Assembly (NCBI GenBank): GCA_000333855.2
Contig: CM007343.1
Coordinates: 88,531 to 152,530, forward strand
Length of the DNA stretch: 64,000 bases
Direction: 5' to 3'
From: Endotrypanum monterogeii
Taxonomy: Eukaryota; Euglenozoa; Kinetoplastea; Trypanosomatida; Trypanosomatidae
The notes under the pieces were generated by a model that was not told the DNA's origin, ran no database searches, and saw only the letters and a list, made by a program, of their open reading frames with translations. Position 1 is the first letter of the stretch; every line of letters begins with the position of its first letter. Position numbers and translations under genes: made by a program. This document shows positions 1-9,379 of this stretch, one piece after another.

Positions 1-74
1 ACCACCCTCTTTCCCATCTACACACATGATCGAAAAGTGCGGTGGCGGTACTGATAGCGACGCCTCGAGAATAG

Positions 75-257
75 TTCTCGGCGTACACTGTGATCACGAT
101 CGCGCACCGGCTGCACACTGTCGCGCAGTACGACAAGATCATCGTGATGGACCACGGCGTTGTTGCCGAGATGGGCACCCCGCGCGAGCTCGTAAGTCGC
201 CAGGGCTCTGTGTTTGCGGGGATGGTGAGGGCCGTTGGGGAGTCGCGGCACAGATGA
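75..257 (+). pseudogene. MRPA: C-terminal fragment of an MRPA/PGPA-type ABC transporter (ABCC)
   Basis: The frame reads FSAYTVITIAHRL then IIVMDHGVVAEMGTPREL and stops with TGA at 255-257. This is the H-loop (TIAHRL) and tail of the second nucleotide-binding domain of an ABCC transporter. In Leishmania, MRPA (PGPA) exports or sequesters metal-thiol conjugates and sits upstream of PTR1, as here. Going upstream, the same frame has a TAG at 72-74, directly before FSA. The residues before it (TPRE) still resemble the family, but the reading then degrades. The window begins too close to decide whether the whole gene is broken or only this edge is erroneous. Family assignment is firm for the tail; pseudogene status is an inference from the in-frame stop. 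Confidence 0.7.
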
Positions 258-579
258 GTTCCACAGCCTGCTTAGGTAGCCCTGCATTTTCTCTCGTGCT
301 TGTGAGCGTGCCCTCGATGGGGGGTTTATCCCCTGTAGCTGCATACTGTGGGTAACCGGGGTGGACTTCGCAAGAAATGCAATCGGCGCCCGTGTCCTTG
401 ACCGGGGCAAACGACACTCTTCCCCTCCCTGTTACAGGATTGGGCGAGAAGGGCCCAGGGGAGGTTCACCGTTTCTCGGCACTGGTGCGGACTCGCCGAT
501 GCGGGATGTTGCTGAGGACGCCCGGAGTATGTCTGAAGACCGCAAGCTGTGAGTACCCCCTTCGCCCCCTCGGCTCCCA

Positions 580-623
580 GCGTGGCGGGCACGGGGTCTC
601 GTAGGTTTGTGATCCGGGTGTGG
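580..623 (+). repeat. Dispersed repeat core, copy A (SIDER-like)
   Basis: Bases 580-601 are identical over 22 positions to 51768-51789, and the similarity continues imperfectly to the shared GTGTGG ending at 623 and 51811. Both copies follow a gene on the same strand. Short degenerate retroposons (SIDER) in 3'-UTRs are typical of Leishmania; assignment to that family is inference, the shared sequence is seen directly. Confidence 0.5.
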
Positions 624-1753
624 ACAGGCTTCTTCCCACGCGCACCCGGCGCCCACTCGGGCCAAAGCGCGAGCCATCACAGACCGTGGATGACCCTGGG
701 CTCAGCTGTAGTGCAACAAAGGATGGAAGGGGGGGGCGGGGCGGGGCGGGGCGGGCCGGTGTGCTTATCCATTTATGGCCATTCGTTTTTGGTGGGTGGA
801 GTGATGCTCTGCCTCCAAATGCAGCGAACGGCAAATGTTTGCTAGTTTTTCTTTTTTGGTTGGGGTACTCAGGCTGCAATCATGTCTGCCAATTGTCTTT
901 TTTTTTCCCACGGAAGAATTTTTGGAGTCTCTGCATTCAGCGTTATCGCTAGATCGTGTTTTCTTTTCCCCCTTTTGCGTGTGTGTGTGTGTGCAGACAA
1001 AGACGGCTGGGAGTCACGTGGACGAGTAGCCTTGCTCATCTGAACACATACTGCACTCGCCCCTTTCTTATCCATCCCGGTGGTTATGCCGCCAGATTTT
1101 CTTCTTCATGTTCATATTGATCGCATCAGGAACCTCTTCCGTGAAATGCTTCCATGAATGATAAAGCAGAGTCTTCACGATGGTGATGGCGTATTGCTGC
1201 TGCTGTTGGTGCCGCTAGAAATTCCTGTTCAAGTGCGTAAGTGGAGAGAGAAGGACGCATCTGCAGCCTGTTGCTGAGCTCCGTGGAACGTGTCTCCCCT
1301 GCCCAGGTCACATCTCCCCTCTACATCGAAGACTTTGCTCACCTAAACATCAAATAAAGATGTCGTGGGTGTGCACTTGAAGGTGTCGTGCTTCATGCTC
1401 CATGTAGTTTATTTTTTTTTTACTGCCGTCTTCGCCACTACTCATCACTTCTTCTCCCTCCCCCCCCAAAAAAAAATCACGCAAAATATCAAAAAAATAT
1501 ATATAGAAATGATATCGAAATTTCTGAAACATCACATTCGTCTGAGCAGATCACGATTTATTATTATCGTCATAAATACACCGTGCGCGCATCTGTACGC
1601 CATACACATTTCTACAAGAGCTGTTTTCTTTCTCCTCCGCCCCCTGCCCTCGCATCTTTTCTAGGACACACGGCTTCACACATATTTATTTGCATCTCTG
1701 CAAAGACGTTGTGAAGTTGAGCAGGGTGTTTTTTTTTTTTTGACTTCTTCATA

Positions 1754-1755
1754 AG
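1754..1755 (+). promoter_or_regulatory. Probable spliced-leader acceptor for PTR1
   Basis: A long T run (about 1729-1741) and a short pyrimidine-rich stretch precede the first AG at 1754-1755, 136 bases before the PTR1 ATG. This is the usual trypanosomatid trans-splicing arrangement. Confidence 0.5.
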
Positions 1756-1891
1756 CGTGTGTATGCTTTCTGCCCGTAGGGAAACGGGGAGAGATCGTTG
1801 TATTTGTGAATGGTGTGTGTGTGTGTGTGTGTGTTTGTGCGGACGGTGTTTTAGTTCTTAACCGAGGTTGAGCGCCGAGGGGTGTGTTATC

Positions 1892-2761
1892 ATGCTCGTT
1901 ACCACTGCGCCAGTGGCATTGATAACAGGCGGTGCAAAGCGTCTTGGCCGAGGGATTGTTGAGTTATTCCACCACGAAGGCTACGCGGTCTGCGTTCACT
2001 TCAATCGTTCTCAGGAAGAGGCAGAAGCGCTCACTGCAGCGCTGAACGAAAAGCGACCACACAGCGCCATAGCGATCTCGGCAGACCTAAGCAACACTAC
2101 CGCATTTTTGGGTGCAAGAGATGATGGCGTGACGAGCGTTCCCCTCTCTAAGCGTTGCGCTGACTTGGTGGATGCATGCTACACCACTTGGGGACGCTGC
2201 GATGTGCTCGTAAACAATGCGTCTGCCTACTACCCCACACCGCTATTAGGGGTCGGGGGGGGAGAAGGCAGCGATTTATCTTTTCAAAACGCAGAAGCTG
2301 AAGAGGCATCAAGCGCTGATATATTTGGCTCCAATGCCATTGCGCCGTATTACTTGATAAAGTCTTTCGCGCAGCGCATCTCTGACACCTCCGCCGAGAA
2401 GCGTGGGAGCAACTACGCTATTGTGAATATGGTAGACGCCATGACGAAGCAACCTTTGCTCGGGTTCACTCTGTATTCGATGGCCAAGGGGGCACTCGAG
2501 AGTCTTACGCGGTGTGCGGCCCTTGAACTTGCCCCGCTTCAGATTCGAGTTAACGGCGTTGGGCCGGGCCTGTCGGTCCTTGGCGATGATATGCCCTCTG
2601 ACATTCAGGAGGAGTATCGCAGCAAAGTTCCGCTTTACCGGCGCGAGGCCACACTCACAGAGGTAAGTGATATTGTCCTCTTTTTGTGTAGTGCCAAGGC
2701 CAAGTACATCACCGGATCTTTTGTCAACGTGGACGGTGGTTACAGCCTTACCCGGGCGTGA
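1892..2761 (+). CDS. PTR1: Pteridine reductase 1
   Basis: A 289-residue NADPH-dependent short-chain reductase that reduces biopterin and folates to the tetrahydro forms in the cytosol. In Leishmania it salvages pterins and bypasses dihydrofolate reductase under antifolates. Visible motifs are the N-terminal cofactor loop TGGAKRLGR (12-20) with the PTR1-type Arg17, NNAS at 108-111, the catalytic Asp182 (VDA), the YSMAK motif with Tyr195 and Lys199, and the C-terminal GGYSLTRA. Length and numbering match L. major PTR1 (288 residues) with one extra residue before the active-site Tyr. The ATG at 1892 was chosen because the frame further upstream opens only with TTG. Residue 113, the pterin-stacking Phe in L. 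major, is Tyr here. It sits directly after the MRPA remnant, consistent with the H locus. Confidence 0.96.
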   Translation: MLVTTAPVALITGGAKRLGRGIVELFHHEGYAVCVHFNRSQEEAEALTAALNEKRPHSAIAISADLSNTTAFLGARDDGVTSVPLSKRCADLVDACYTTWGRCDVLVNNASAYYPTPLLGVGGGEGSDLSFQNAEAEEASSADIFGSNAIAPYYLIKSFAQRISDTSAEKRGSNYAIVNMVDAMTKQPLLGFTLYSMAKGALESLTRCAALELAPLQIRVNGVGPGLSVLGDDMPSDIQEEYRSKVPLYRREATLTEVSDIVLFLCSAKAKYITGSFVNVDGGYSLTRA

Positions 2762-3780
2762 TCACAGCCCGCGTCAGGCACACATCCCTAATCTATATCA
2801 TGGCATGATTGTGCCTGCCCGTCCTACGACCTCTCTTTCTATATTAATATATATATATACATATATATATATTCCTCCTTTTGTCGCAACTTTTTGTTCG
2901 CAGAGTTGTCTCCTTATCCCCCCACTACCCCCCCCCCCCACCACCCACACACACACCGCGTTCTACTGGTCGCGTCAAGCTGAGCTGACTGAGGAGTTCA
3001 GGGTAAAAAAATTCATCTATCGACAAATAAATAAATAAATAAATAAATAAATGATTGACGGCATTAGAGCAAAACTAACGTTCCTCCCACCCACCCACCC
3101 ACCCACCCACGCTTGCGCACGCCCCAACTAATCAGAATTAAAAACTTAAAAACAGAAAGGAAAATATAAGATTGCTCGAACAAAGACGTTATGTGAACCA
3201 GTGGGTGCCGGCGCCTGGGGTGATTCCGTGTCCTCCTTTCGATCTCTGCTTTTTGTGTGCGATCGAGGTGGATTTGGTGTGACCTCGCGATGTCGATGTG
3301 CGAGCATGGCGGCGAAGTGATGCGGTTTGCCCGCTCTCTCCCCACCCAAAAGTAATTTTGTCGGCTTCTTATCCGCCGCTTGGCGCATTTTTTCCGTAAA
3401 CGAATGCATCTTAGCAATGGGCCTAGCAAGGCGGATGGTGTCTCTCTGCACGTCTGCCTTCAGGTCTGCTCCTTCGCAGCATCTGGCGTGTTCCCTTCCC
3501 CAACCACCTTTGTTTTTTTTTTCCTTTCGTTATACGTAAGCGTAACGCCGTGTAAGCTCTTCTGTACCCTTCGCCCCCCCCCCCCCCCCCTTCATCCTCC
3601 TGTTCGCTGTTCAGGTGAACATAGGGCGGGGCGAGCATTTTCCACCAGCGCCTTCCACACACCACACTCATTTTTTTTAGACTTGGGGCACACACCCTTG
3701 AAGTGTGATTGTCGCAGCTTTTTCTTTCTCCCCGTGTTGCTCAAATCTCTACTGGCCGAGGCGCTGAGAGGGCAAAAAAA
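2762..3780. other. Intergenic region PTR1 to RING protein
   Basis: It holds a (TA)n block (2849-2871), a C-rich run and short (CA)n (2925-2957), an (AAAT)n tract (3024-3053), a (CCCA)n tract (3085-3110), a long C run (3576-3590) and the acceptor AG at 3679-3680. No convincing protein or RNA gene is seen. Confidence 0.7.
3679..3680 (+). promoter_or_regulatory. Probable spliced-leader acceptor for the RING protein
   Basis: Eight Ts lead directly into AG at 3679-3680, about 100 bases before the ATG at 3781. Confidence 0.5.
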
Positions 3781-6700
3781 ATGCCTGACTCAAACGGTTC
3801 CCAGCTACCTTCGACGGTAGACACATCTGTCACACAGTGCGTGCGCACCCTGGATGTCTATCCCCTCGCTCCCTTGCACAAGTCGCACAGCACAGCATCG
3901 CATTCTTCAAGAAACTCACGTCTCTCCATATACTTGACTGGTAGTCGCACCCCCTCACGGAAAATTGCTGCTGCTGCTTGCAACTCCTCTCCCTCCTCGC
4001 CACCACCTGCACTGAAGTCGCCCGTAACGGAGGCGGACTACCTACTGTGCCCGCAGGAGGTGCACAGTCGGGCACAAAAAGTGCTCACCGCGCAGGTGCG
4101 CAGCCTACTGGAGGCCCGTCTCCAAGAGCGTCTTCGACAAGCTCGCGCTGCGCAGGCTCGGTGGGAGGAGGACCACCGGCCATCACAACCACCGGCCGCT
4201 TTGAGGTCACCTTGTGCCCCTCCCTTGGATACAGCGGAGGAGAGGGTCGTGAGTACGGGTGTCTCCCTTGAAGCCATTGTAGAGGCCAACGCTCCAGAGC
4301 CCCTTACCAGCACACATCCTTCCTCTGAGGAGGTGTGGGCGCCGCTTACAATTCAGCGGATACCCACACAGGGCATTTCTGCAAGTGGTGCTGCTATGTC
4401 TCGGCCCTCGTCCGCACCTCGTTCTTCGCTGGAGTCGTCTTCGGAGACGAGCGACAATGCCAACCCGTACTCGTCAGTAGACCTGGTGCGAGTCCACCGT
4501 CTGAAGGGCATTCCGAAGCACAACCGTGGTCTGTATTCAGGATTGGTGAATCGCTGCTTCACCACCCGCAGCGGCCACTACACAGTTGGCCGAGACAGCG
4601 ATGAGATAGGCCGCGTGCGCTCTGGAGTTTCCGGATTTTTGTTAGGTACGAAGCGCCATTCCGACGCTCACTTGTTTCCTCCATCGAGGCTGACCATGCG
4701 GTCTCTCTTCACAGACAACGAAATAATTTTTCAGTGGGCAGAGGACAACGACTCTGAATACGCCGTATTTGAGGATGAGGAACCACTGTTCCCCCCCCGA
4801 TATGGCAGGCGAGTATCCCACACTTTTTCGGGTAGTGATTCCCTTCTCGTGCGCGCGCTGAAGCGGATGCTAGAGAAGGCGTATGGGAAGCAGATGTCCG
4901 TGGAGCAACGATCAGAGGCGCTGCGGCTACTACGGGAGCACCGTGAATCCCAACACCGTAGGAGAGGTGACCACCCTTCGTCAGGCCTCGAGAAACGTGG
5001 TGGTGGCCATCAGGTGCCCTCCATCTCCGACGACATGATGAACCTTGAGCGTTACATACAAGAAATTGCGAAAACAGGTTCCTTCGCGGACGCGGATGAG
5101 TTACTAGAGCGAATCGCACAGTCCAATACAGAGTCTCGCAGCGGTTTGAGCCCATCGTCGAAGCATCACGTTACGGTTGTCCAGGACCTCTCGCCCACTA
5201 TCGTCGAGACGGACAAAATCGATCACTTGAGGAAACACCTTGCGGCAGCTATGCCACCCAAGCTCGGCGATCATCTCATCAATCCGGCGGCCTATGGTGA
5301 TCTCTCACTGAGTAACAAGGGAAGCGGTCAGTCACACGTTGTCGGTAGTGAAGACGACACCAAGCTTGAAGAATCGCTCACCCCTTACTCACCAGATCGC
5401 ACCAAGAGCCCTGGAGAGGCAGCGGCATTTCGACACAAGCGGCAGACCCGAGTCGCCTTTGTGGATTTGTCGGAAGAGGTTGAGTACGACGGGCCCACAG
5501 AGCTTAGCGGAACAATCACCCTCGACAGGAGGCCAAAGACTTCCACCCGTGTGAAGCGGGTTACCTCTGCTGAAGGCGATGCGCAAAGCGGCGGACAGAC
5601 AACATCCGTTGAGAGCGTGGACACGAGCAGTAGCATGAGTGGGTTAGCTAGTACCAGTACGGACCCTGGCTACTGTTACGCTGAAGGCAATGTCGACACA
5701 AACTCCACAAGGCCAAGGGTAACCTCCAGCAGAGGGTCTTCAGGCAAAAAGACCACGGATAGGAAATCCAGCCCCATCCTGGGTGTCGACGTCGGTGGCG
5801 TCACCCTTTTGTCACCGAAAAAACGGAATGCCTCGCCGATATTAGGAAGAGCCTCGCCGATATCAGAGAAATCCTCGTCGAATGACCTTTTGGAGATGAG
5901 CCCTACAGACAGTGCGGAGATCGACGAGCTCGATAATTTCCTTATGCTTTTCCCTGAGCAGAAGAATCATGTCAAGTTGCGCCGCACCGCGAAGAGCATT
6001 CTCGATGGTGTGGAGGATATGTGGGATGACAAGATGAAGGAGTTCCTCCTTCCCAGTTTTATGCCCTCCATCCGGGATAATCTGAGGATGGACAACTTCA
6101 ACGCAACGGGCAGTGATGATGCACCCGGTTTAGCTGACGGGAACATGATACACGACGACGACGACGACGACGACACTTTCACCGGTTTTTGTGTCAGTGA
6201 TGATGTACTTGTTGAAAAGTTTCACAGGGAGGCCGAGGAAGAGTTCGACACCCTAGTGGCGCAGCGCGATGCGTTGCGGACGGAGCTGGAAGAGCAAATT
6301 CAACTGCTGAACGACTTTGTAGAAGATGCGCATTACCTCTCCGTGGGTCAGTCGCGCAGCGGATTGACGGCGGAGCAGTACGCCAGTGCGCTTACCCGAA
6401 ATGTTTACAACTACTCTGTGACGCATCGCCTGCATATGAGCCGCGCCTTGGAGGGGGCGGCTGAAGGAGATTTAGAGAAGAACGATGCAGAAACCGACGT
6501 CGAGGGCGCTGCTGACAGCTTTCTCGATCGCTTTTGGAAGCAAAGAAGTTCGACGGTGGATGTGGGCTGTCAAGTGAGTGATATGGACTTGTGCTATGTC
6601 GACCCTGCCGTCCGTTCTACCGAGGAAAAGTTGGAGGACATGCTGCTGCATGAAAAGGCTTTGTTGGGTGCGGTACGACTGACAACGGTAGCGGTGGCGA

Positions 6701-7080
6701 ACGCAATGACGTTTCATGCCTCGCTGGAGATGGAGTCGACGTGCCGCGAGTGCTTTTATGTCTTTGATAAGCCACGGACGCTGTGGCCGTGCGGGCACAC
6801 TTTTTGTCTCGCCTGTCTCTCCAATATGTACAACAACGCAGGTGAGCTTATTTGCTCCGAATGCGGGTCCATCTGCGAGACAGGCTACACCCCCAACGTC
6901 GCCATCGAGTTCATCTCCAATTACCAAACCCTGTGTCGTACGAGCGAGACCGCCACGGACGTCGAAAATGGGGGTGTCATCATTGAGGAGAAATCTCAGA
7001 CGGTCGAGAGCGTTCTGCGAAACTTGATGAATGAACTGCTTGCTGCGCAGAGCACCTGGTCCCTCTCCCATGCCGCCTAG
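3781..7080 (+). CDS. Large protein with C-terminal C3HC4 RING finger
   Basis: A 1099-residue protein. The only clear domain is a C-terminal RING finger whose zinc ligands fit C3HC4 spacing: Cys988, Cys991, Cys1004, His1006, Cys1009, Cys1012, Cys1025 and Cys1028. RING fingers of this type usually recruit E2 enzymes, so an E3 ubiquitin-ligase role is the family expectation. Most of the rest is Ser/Pro/Thr-rich and looks disordered, with an acidic run (MIHDDDDDDD) and a helical, possibly coiled segment (EEEFDTLVAQRDALRTELEEQ) ahead of the RING. The start is the ATG at 3781, preceded directly by a run of eight As; the frame upstream opens only with TTG. The gene lies in the slot where Leishmania has a conserved hypothetical between PTR1 and HUS1. 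Substrate unknown. Confidence 0.85.
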   Translation: MPDSNGSQLPSTVDTSVTQCVRTLDVYPLAPLHKSHSTASHSSRNSRLSIYLTGSRTPSRKIAAAACNSSPSSPPPALKSPVTEADYLLCPQEVHSRAQKVLTAQVRSLLEARLQERLRQARAAQARWEEDHRPSQPPAALRSPCAPPLDTAEERVVSTGVSLEAIVEANAPEPLTSTHPSSEEVWAPLTIQRIPTQGISASGAAMSRPSSAPRSSLESSSETSDNANPYSSVDLVRVHRLKGIPKHNRGLYSGLVNRCFTTRSGHYTVGRDSDEIGRVRSGVSGFLLGTKRHSDAHLFPPSRLTMRSLFTDNEIIFQWAEDNDSEYAVFEDEEPLFPPRYGRRVSHTFSGSDSLLVRALKRMLEKAYGKQMSVEQRSEALRLLREHRESQHRRRGDHPSSGLEKRGGGHQVPSISDDMMNLERYIQEIAKTGSFADADELLERIAQSNTESRSGLSPSSKHHVTVVQDLSPTIVETDKIDHLRKHLAAAMPPKLGDHLINPAAYGDLSLSNKGSGQSHVVGSEDDTKLEESLTPYSPDRTKSPGEAAAFRHKRQTRVAFVDLSEEVEYDGPTELSGTITLDRRPKTSTRVKRVTSAEGDAQSGGQTTSVESVDTSSSMSGLASTSTDPGYCYAEGNVDTNSTRPRVTSSRGSSGKKTTDRKSSPILGVDVGGVTLLSPKKRNASPILGRASPISEKSSSNDLLEMSPTDSAEIDELDNFLMLFPEQKNHVKLRRTAKSILDGVEDMWDDKMKEFLLPSFMPSIRDNLRMDNFNATGSDDAPGLADGNMIHDDDDDDDTFTGFCVSDDVLVEKFHREAEEEFDTLVAQRDALRTELEEQIQLLNDFVEDAHYLSVGQSRSGLTAEQYASALTRNVYNYSVTHRLHMSRALEGAAEGDLEKNDAETDVEGAADSFLDRFWKQRSSTVDVGCQVSDMDLCYVDPAVRSTEEKLEDMLLHEKALLGAVRLTTVAVANAMTFHASLEMESTCRECFYVFDKPRTLWPCGHTFCLACLSNMYNNAGELICSECGSICETGYTPNVAIEFISNYQTLCRTSETATDVENGGVIIEEKSQTVESVLRNLMNELLAAQSTWSLSHAA

Positions 7081-7273
7081 ACGCAACTCACTCAGGGGTG
7101 AGCAGCGACTGGCAAAGAAAGTGGGGGCTTTGGAGAAATAATAATTTTAACAAAAAGGCGGGACTTGTCTTTTACGTACTCGATGTAAACCAATGGCAAT
7201 GCGAGGAACAGAGGCGCACCTTTACCAATTTTTTGTTTGTCTCCACGCTATTCTTTCATGCTTGCCTCAAAAA

Positions 7274-7309
<36 letters not shown>

Positions 7310-7790
7310 CTATGCTGCTGTCTTCTGAGAGGATGACCGGGCGCCTCTTCTTCCCTCTTTCTAAACAAAGAAAACTACTCAGCGAGCGCGGGGCCAATGT
7401 ACCTCTGCTACCCCCCCCCGTCATCCACCACACACACACACACACGGCACACATACGGCACACAACAGTGCTTTCATGGGGCAATGTGGGTGCATTGTAA
7501 CGTTTCTGTCACTATTTTATCTGTCCATTTTTTGGAACACGCTTGTTTTCCCCTTTCCCTTCTTCTTCTTGGGAGGCCGCCACATTTTGTGTCTTTAGGG
7601 TTATCATGTTATTTCACCGATTGCTGCACGAGTACTAGCGTGGTGACGCCACTCTTTACGCGTTGTATTGGGCGTGTGTGCATCTCTGCTCCTCCTCCTC
7701 CTCCTCCTTTTTATTATTATTATTTGTTTATTCTCCAGCTCAACGGGATTTTTTTTTGGTCGTCCCTCTTCACCTTTTCCACAATTTTTA
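7081..7790. other. Intergenic region RING protein to HUS1
   Basis: It holds a (TA)n run (7275-7307), a short (CA)n (7430-7445), CTC repeats (7688-7708) and the acceptor AG at 7737-7738. No gene seen. Confidence 0.7.
7737..7738 (+). promoter_or_regulatory. Probable spliced-leader acceptor for HUS1
   Basis: A CTC/T-rich tract (7688-7735) ends in CCAG, with the HUS1 ATG 53 bases downstream. Confidence 0.5.
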
Positions 7791-8795
7791 ATGCGCTTCA
7801 AGGCAACTCTCAAAGATGCCAAGGGCCTTCTCGGTGTTCTCCAGGTGTGCCGTAGTATCCAACGCGACTGCATCGTGCGCCTGCAGTCTGAGCGAGTTCG
7901 TTTTTTTTCCAATACGAATACAAATACGCCGGATGGGGTACAGGTGTGGATACGGTGCCACTCGTCGTTTCTGTTCTCTGATATGGTCTGCGACTCTCGT
8001 TACGATGAGCACTCCATCACCTGTGAGGTACTTGATCTTGCCCAGCTGATTCATATCGTCAAGCATGCAGAGGCACGTGAGCGTTCGCACCAAGGAGCTT
8101 CCTCACACGTTCAAGTGCGGTTAGCCCGGAATGGAGGGTGTCCGCTGTGGCGTGTGGCCATGCAGGGACTCTCGGGCCAGCCGGACGTAAGCTTCGACGT
8201 GCCTCTGCGCGTCCTTGGGGACCGCGCAATTCAAAGCCTTTCTTTTCCGCCGCTAGAACATGAGTACCTACAGATTTTGGTTCCAGACATGCAGGAGCTA
8301 ACCATCTTTATTGATAAGCTGAAGAACACCGCTGCCGACACCGTGACCTTCTCAGTGCGCGTACTGGCGCAGCCGACCTCACGGCGCGACGTGGAGTCCA
8401 GTGATGCAGGGGTCGACGATGAGTGCACAACGCTGCGGCGAGGGGCGAAGAGGTCGCGGGACGAGGATAAACCAGCGCTAGCAAGTCTCCTCATCTACGC
8501 TGAGCATTTTATGGCGCGCTTTTCGCTCAAGTACGAGGCGGTTGAGCTGGTGGAGATGCCGGAGAGAGAGGACAGCGATGGACATGGTGACGACACCGGT
8601 GGAGGTAGTGCAGATGACGTCCAGGTCGCCACTGTAATGGTCGACACGCGGAAATTCGCTCGTTTTTTCTCAGCTGTGAAGGAGCTAAACCCGGTGAAGA
8701 TGAGCATGTATCTGATACACCAACGAGCACTCGTGTTGAGTGTATTCGCGCCCCGAAGTACCGCCATGGTTGCCTATATCCCAGCGAAAACGTAG
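7791..8795 (+). CDS. HUS1: Checkpoint clamp subunit HUS1
   Basis: A 334-residue protein recognisable as HUS1, one of the three subunits of the 9-1-1 sliding clamp that is loaded at damaged or stalled DNA in the nucleus. The start MRFKATLKD parallels the MKFRAKI start of human HUS1. It has the family's PCNA-like two-lobe layout: the first lobe runs to about residue 150, then a block with IP(L)RVLGDRAIQSL- and LQILVPDMQELTIFIDKLK-type elements, and the C-terminal VDTRKFARFFSAVKELNP ... YIPA. An acidic, low-complexity insert (around 200-230 and 250-270) makes it longer than the human protein (about 280). In frame, GTG/TTG codons lie further upstream, but the ATG at 7791 is the first Met that aligns with the family start. 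Leishmania has a functional HUS1-RAD9 complex, so activity is likely. Confidence 0.9.
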   Translation: MRFKATLKDAKGLLGVLQVCRSIQRDCIVRLQSERVRFFSNTNTNTPDGVQVWIRCHSSFLFSDMVCDSRYDEHSITCEVLDLAQLIHIVKHAEARERSHQGASSHVQVRLARNGGCPLWRVAMQGLSGQPDVSFDVPLRVLGDRAIQSLSFPPLEHEYLQILVPDMQELTIFIDKLKNTAADTVTFSVRVLAQPTSRRDVESSDAGVDDECTTLRRGAKRSRDEDKPALASLLIYAEHFMARFSLKYEAVELVEMPEREDSDGHGDDTGGGSADDVQVATVMVDTRKFARFFSAVKELNPVKMSMYLIHQRALVLSVFAPRSTAMVAYIPAKT

Positions 8796-9379
8796 TGGAT
8801 CGCAGGCACATAGAATTTTAAAAGGGCACAATGATTCCCTCACCTCCCTTCCTCCTCTCCCCCCTTAACACACCCGCACACCCTCTCTGTGTTTGTGATT
8901 CTGTTATCGAGGCGATGGGTGCGCTCACGGAGATTTTTGTTTGTCGTATGATTCCTGCTAATTCTACATTGTAGTGCACTTTTTCTTCTCCTACATGCGG
9001 CAAGAGGCCATGTTGTGGTCCAAGTAAAGACTGGTGTGCGCGGCGCACAAGGGAGACGGGCGTAGTCCAGCTCAGACTGGTGTCGGATATTCTGCGGGCG
9101 TGTGCACCCCCCCTCCTCCTCCTCATATCTCTGCCTTGTAGACGTTTGTTATCTTCTTTTTTTTTTTTTAGATGCTCTCTCCCTGCAGGGGCTACGGGCC
9201 GTCGCCAGCATCCATCGAGTTGCAGACGTCGACAGCGCTACCCAGCGGTCTGGCAAGCAGTTTCTTTTTTCCATTGATCCCTCGGACACACACGCACACA
9301 CTTTCTACGTCCGTCTCCCTCTCCCTCTCTCTCTCTAACACACTTACAAGCCAACATCTATTGCCCCTAACAAATTGAT
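8796..9379. other. Intergenic region HUS1 to TrpRS
   Basis: Two polypyrimidine-plus-AG elements stand out: a T run ending in AG at 9170-9171 and a CT-rich tract (9318-9336) with AG at 9349-9350. A 68-codon upstream frame opens with ATG at 9172 and stops at 9376-9378, one base before the TrpRS ATG. Nothing else recognised. Confidence 0.65.
9349..9350 (+). promoter_or_regulatory. Preferred spliced-leader acceptor for TrpRS
   Basis: A CCCTCTCCCTCTCTCTCTCT-type tract is followed by the first AG at 9349-9350, giving a leader of about 30 bases before the ATG at 9380. An alternative acceptor after the T run at 9170-9171 would place the upstream frame at 9172 at the very 5' end of the mRNA. Confidence 0.45.

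Larger units (their letters stand above)
258..1891. other. Intergenic region between the ABC tail and PTR1, no gene recognised
   Basis: No open frame here reads like a conserved protein. The stretch holds a SIDER-like repeat core near 580-623, a G-rich run near 727-756, an A/T-rich block with several homopolymers (1400-1560), a T tract ending in AG at 1754-1755 and a (GT)n run at 1813-1834. Argininosuccinate synthase, which I recall between MRPA and PTR1 in Leishmania major, is not present. Confidence 0.7.

Noticed and set aside
6472..7086. 204-codon open frame on the minus strand opposite the RING protein
   Set aside because: It is the shadow of the + strand gene, ends at the same place and shows no recognisable motif; every sure gene is on the + strand.
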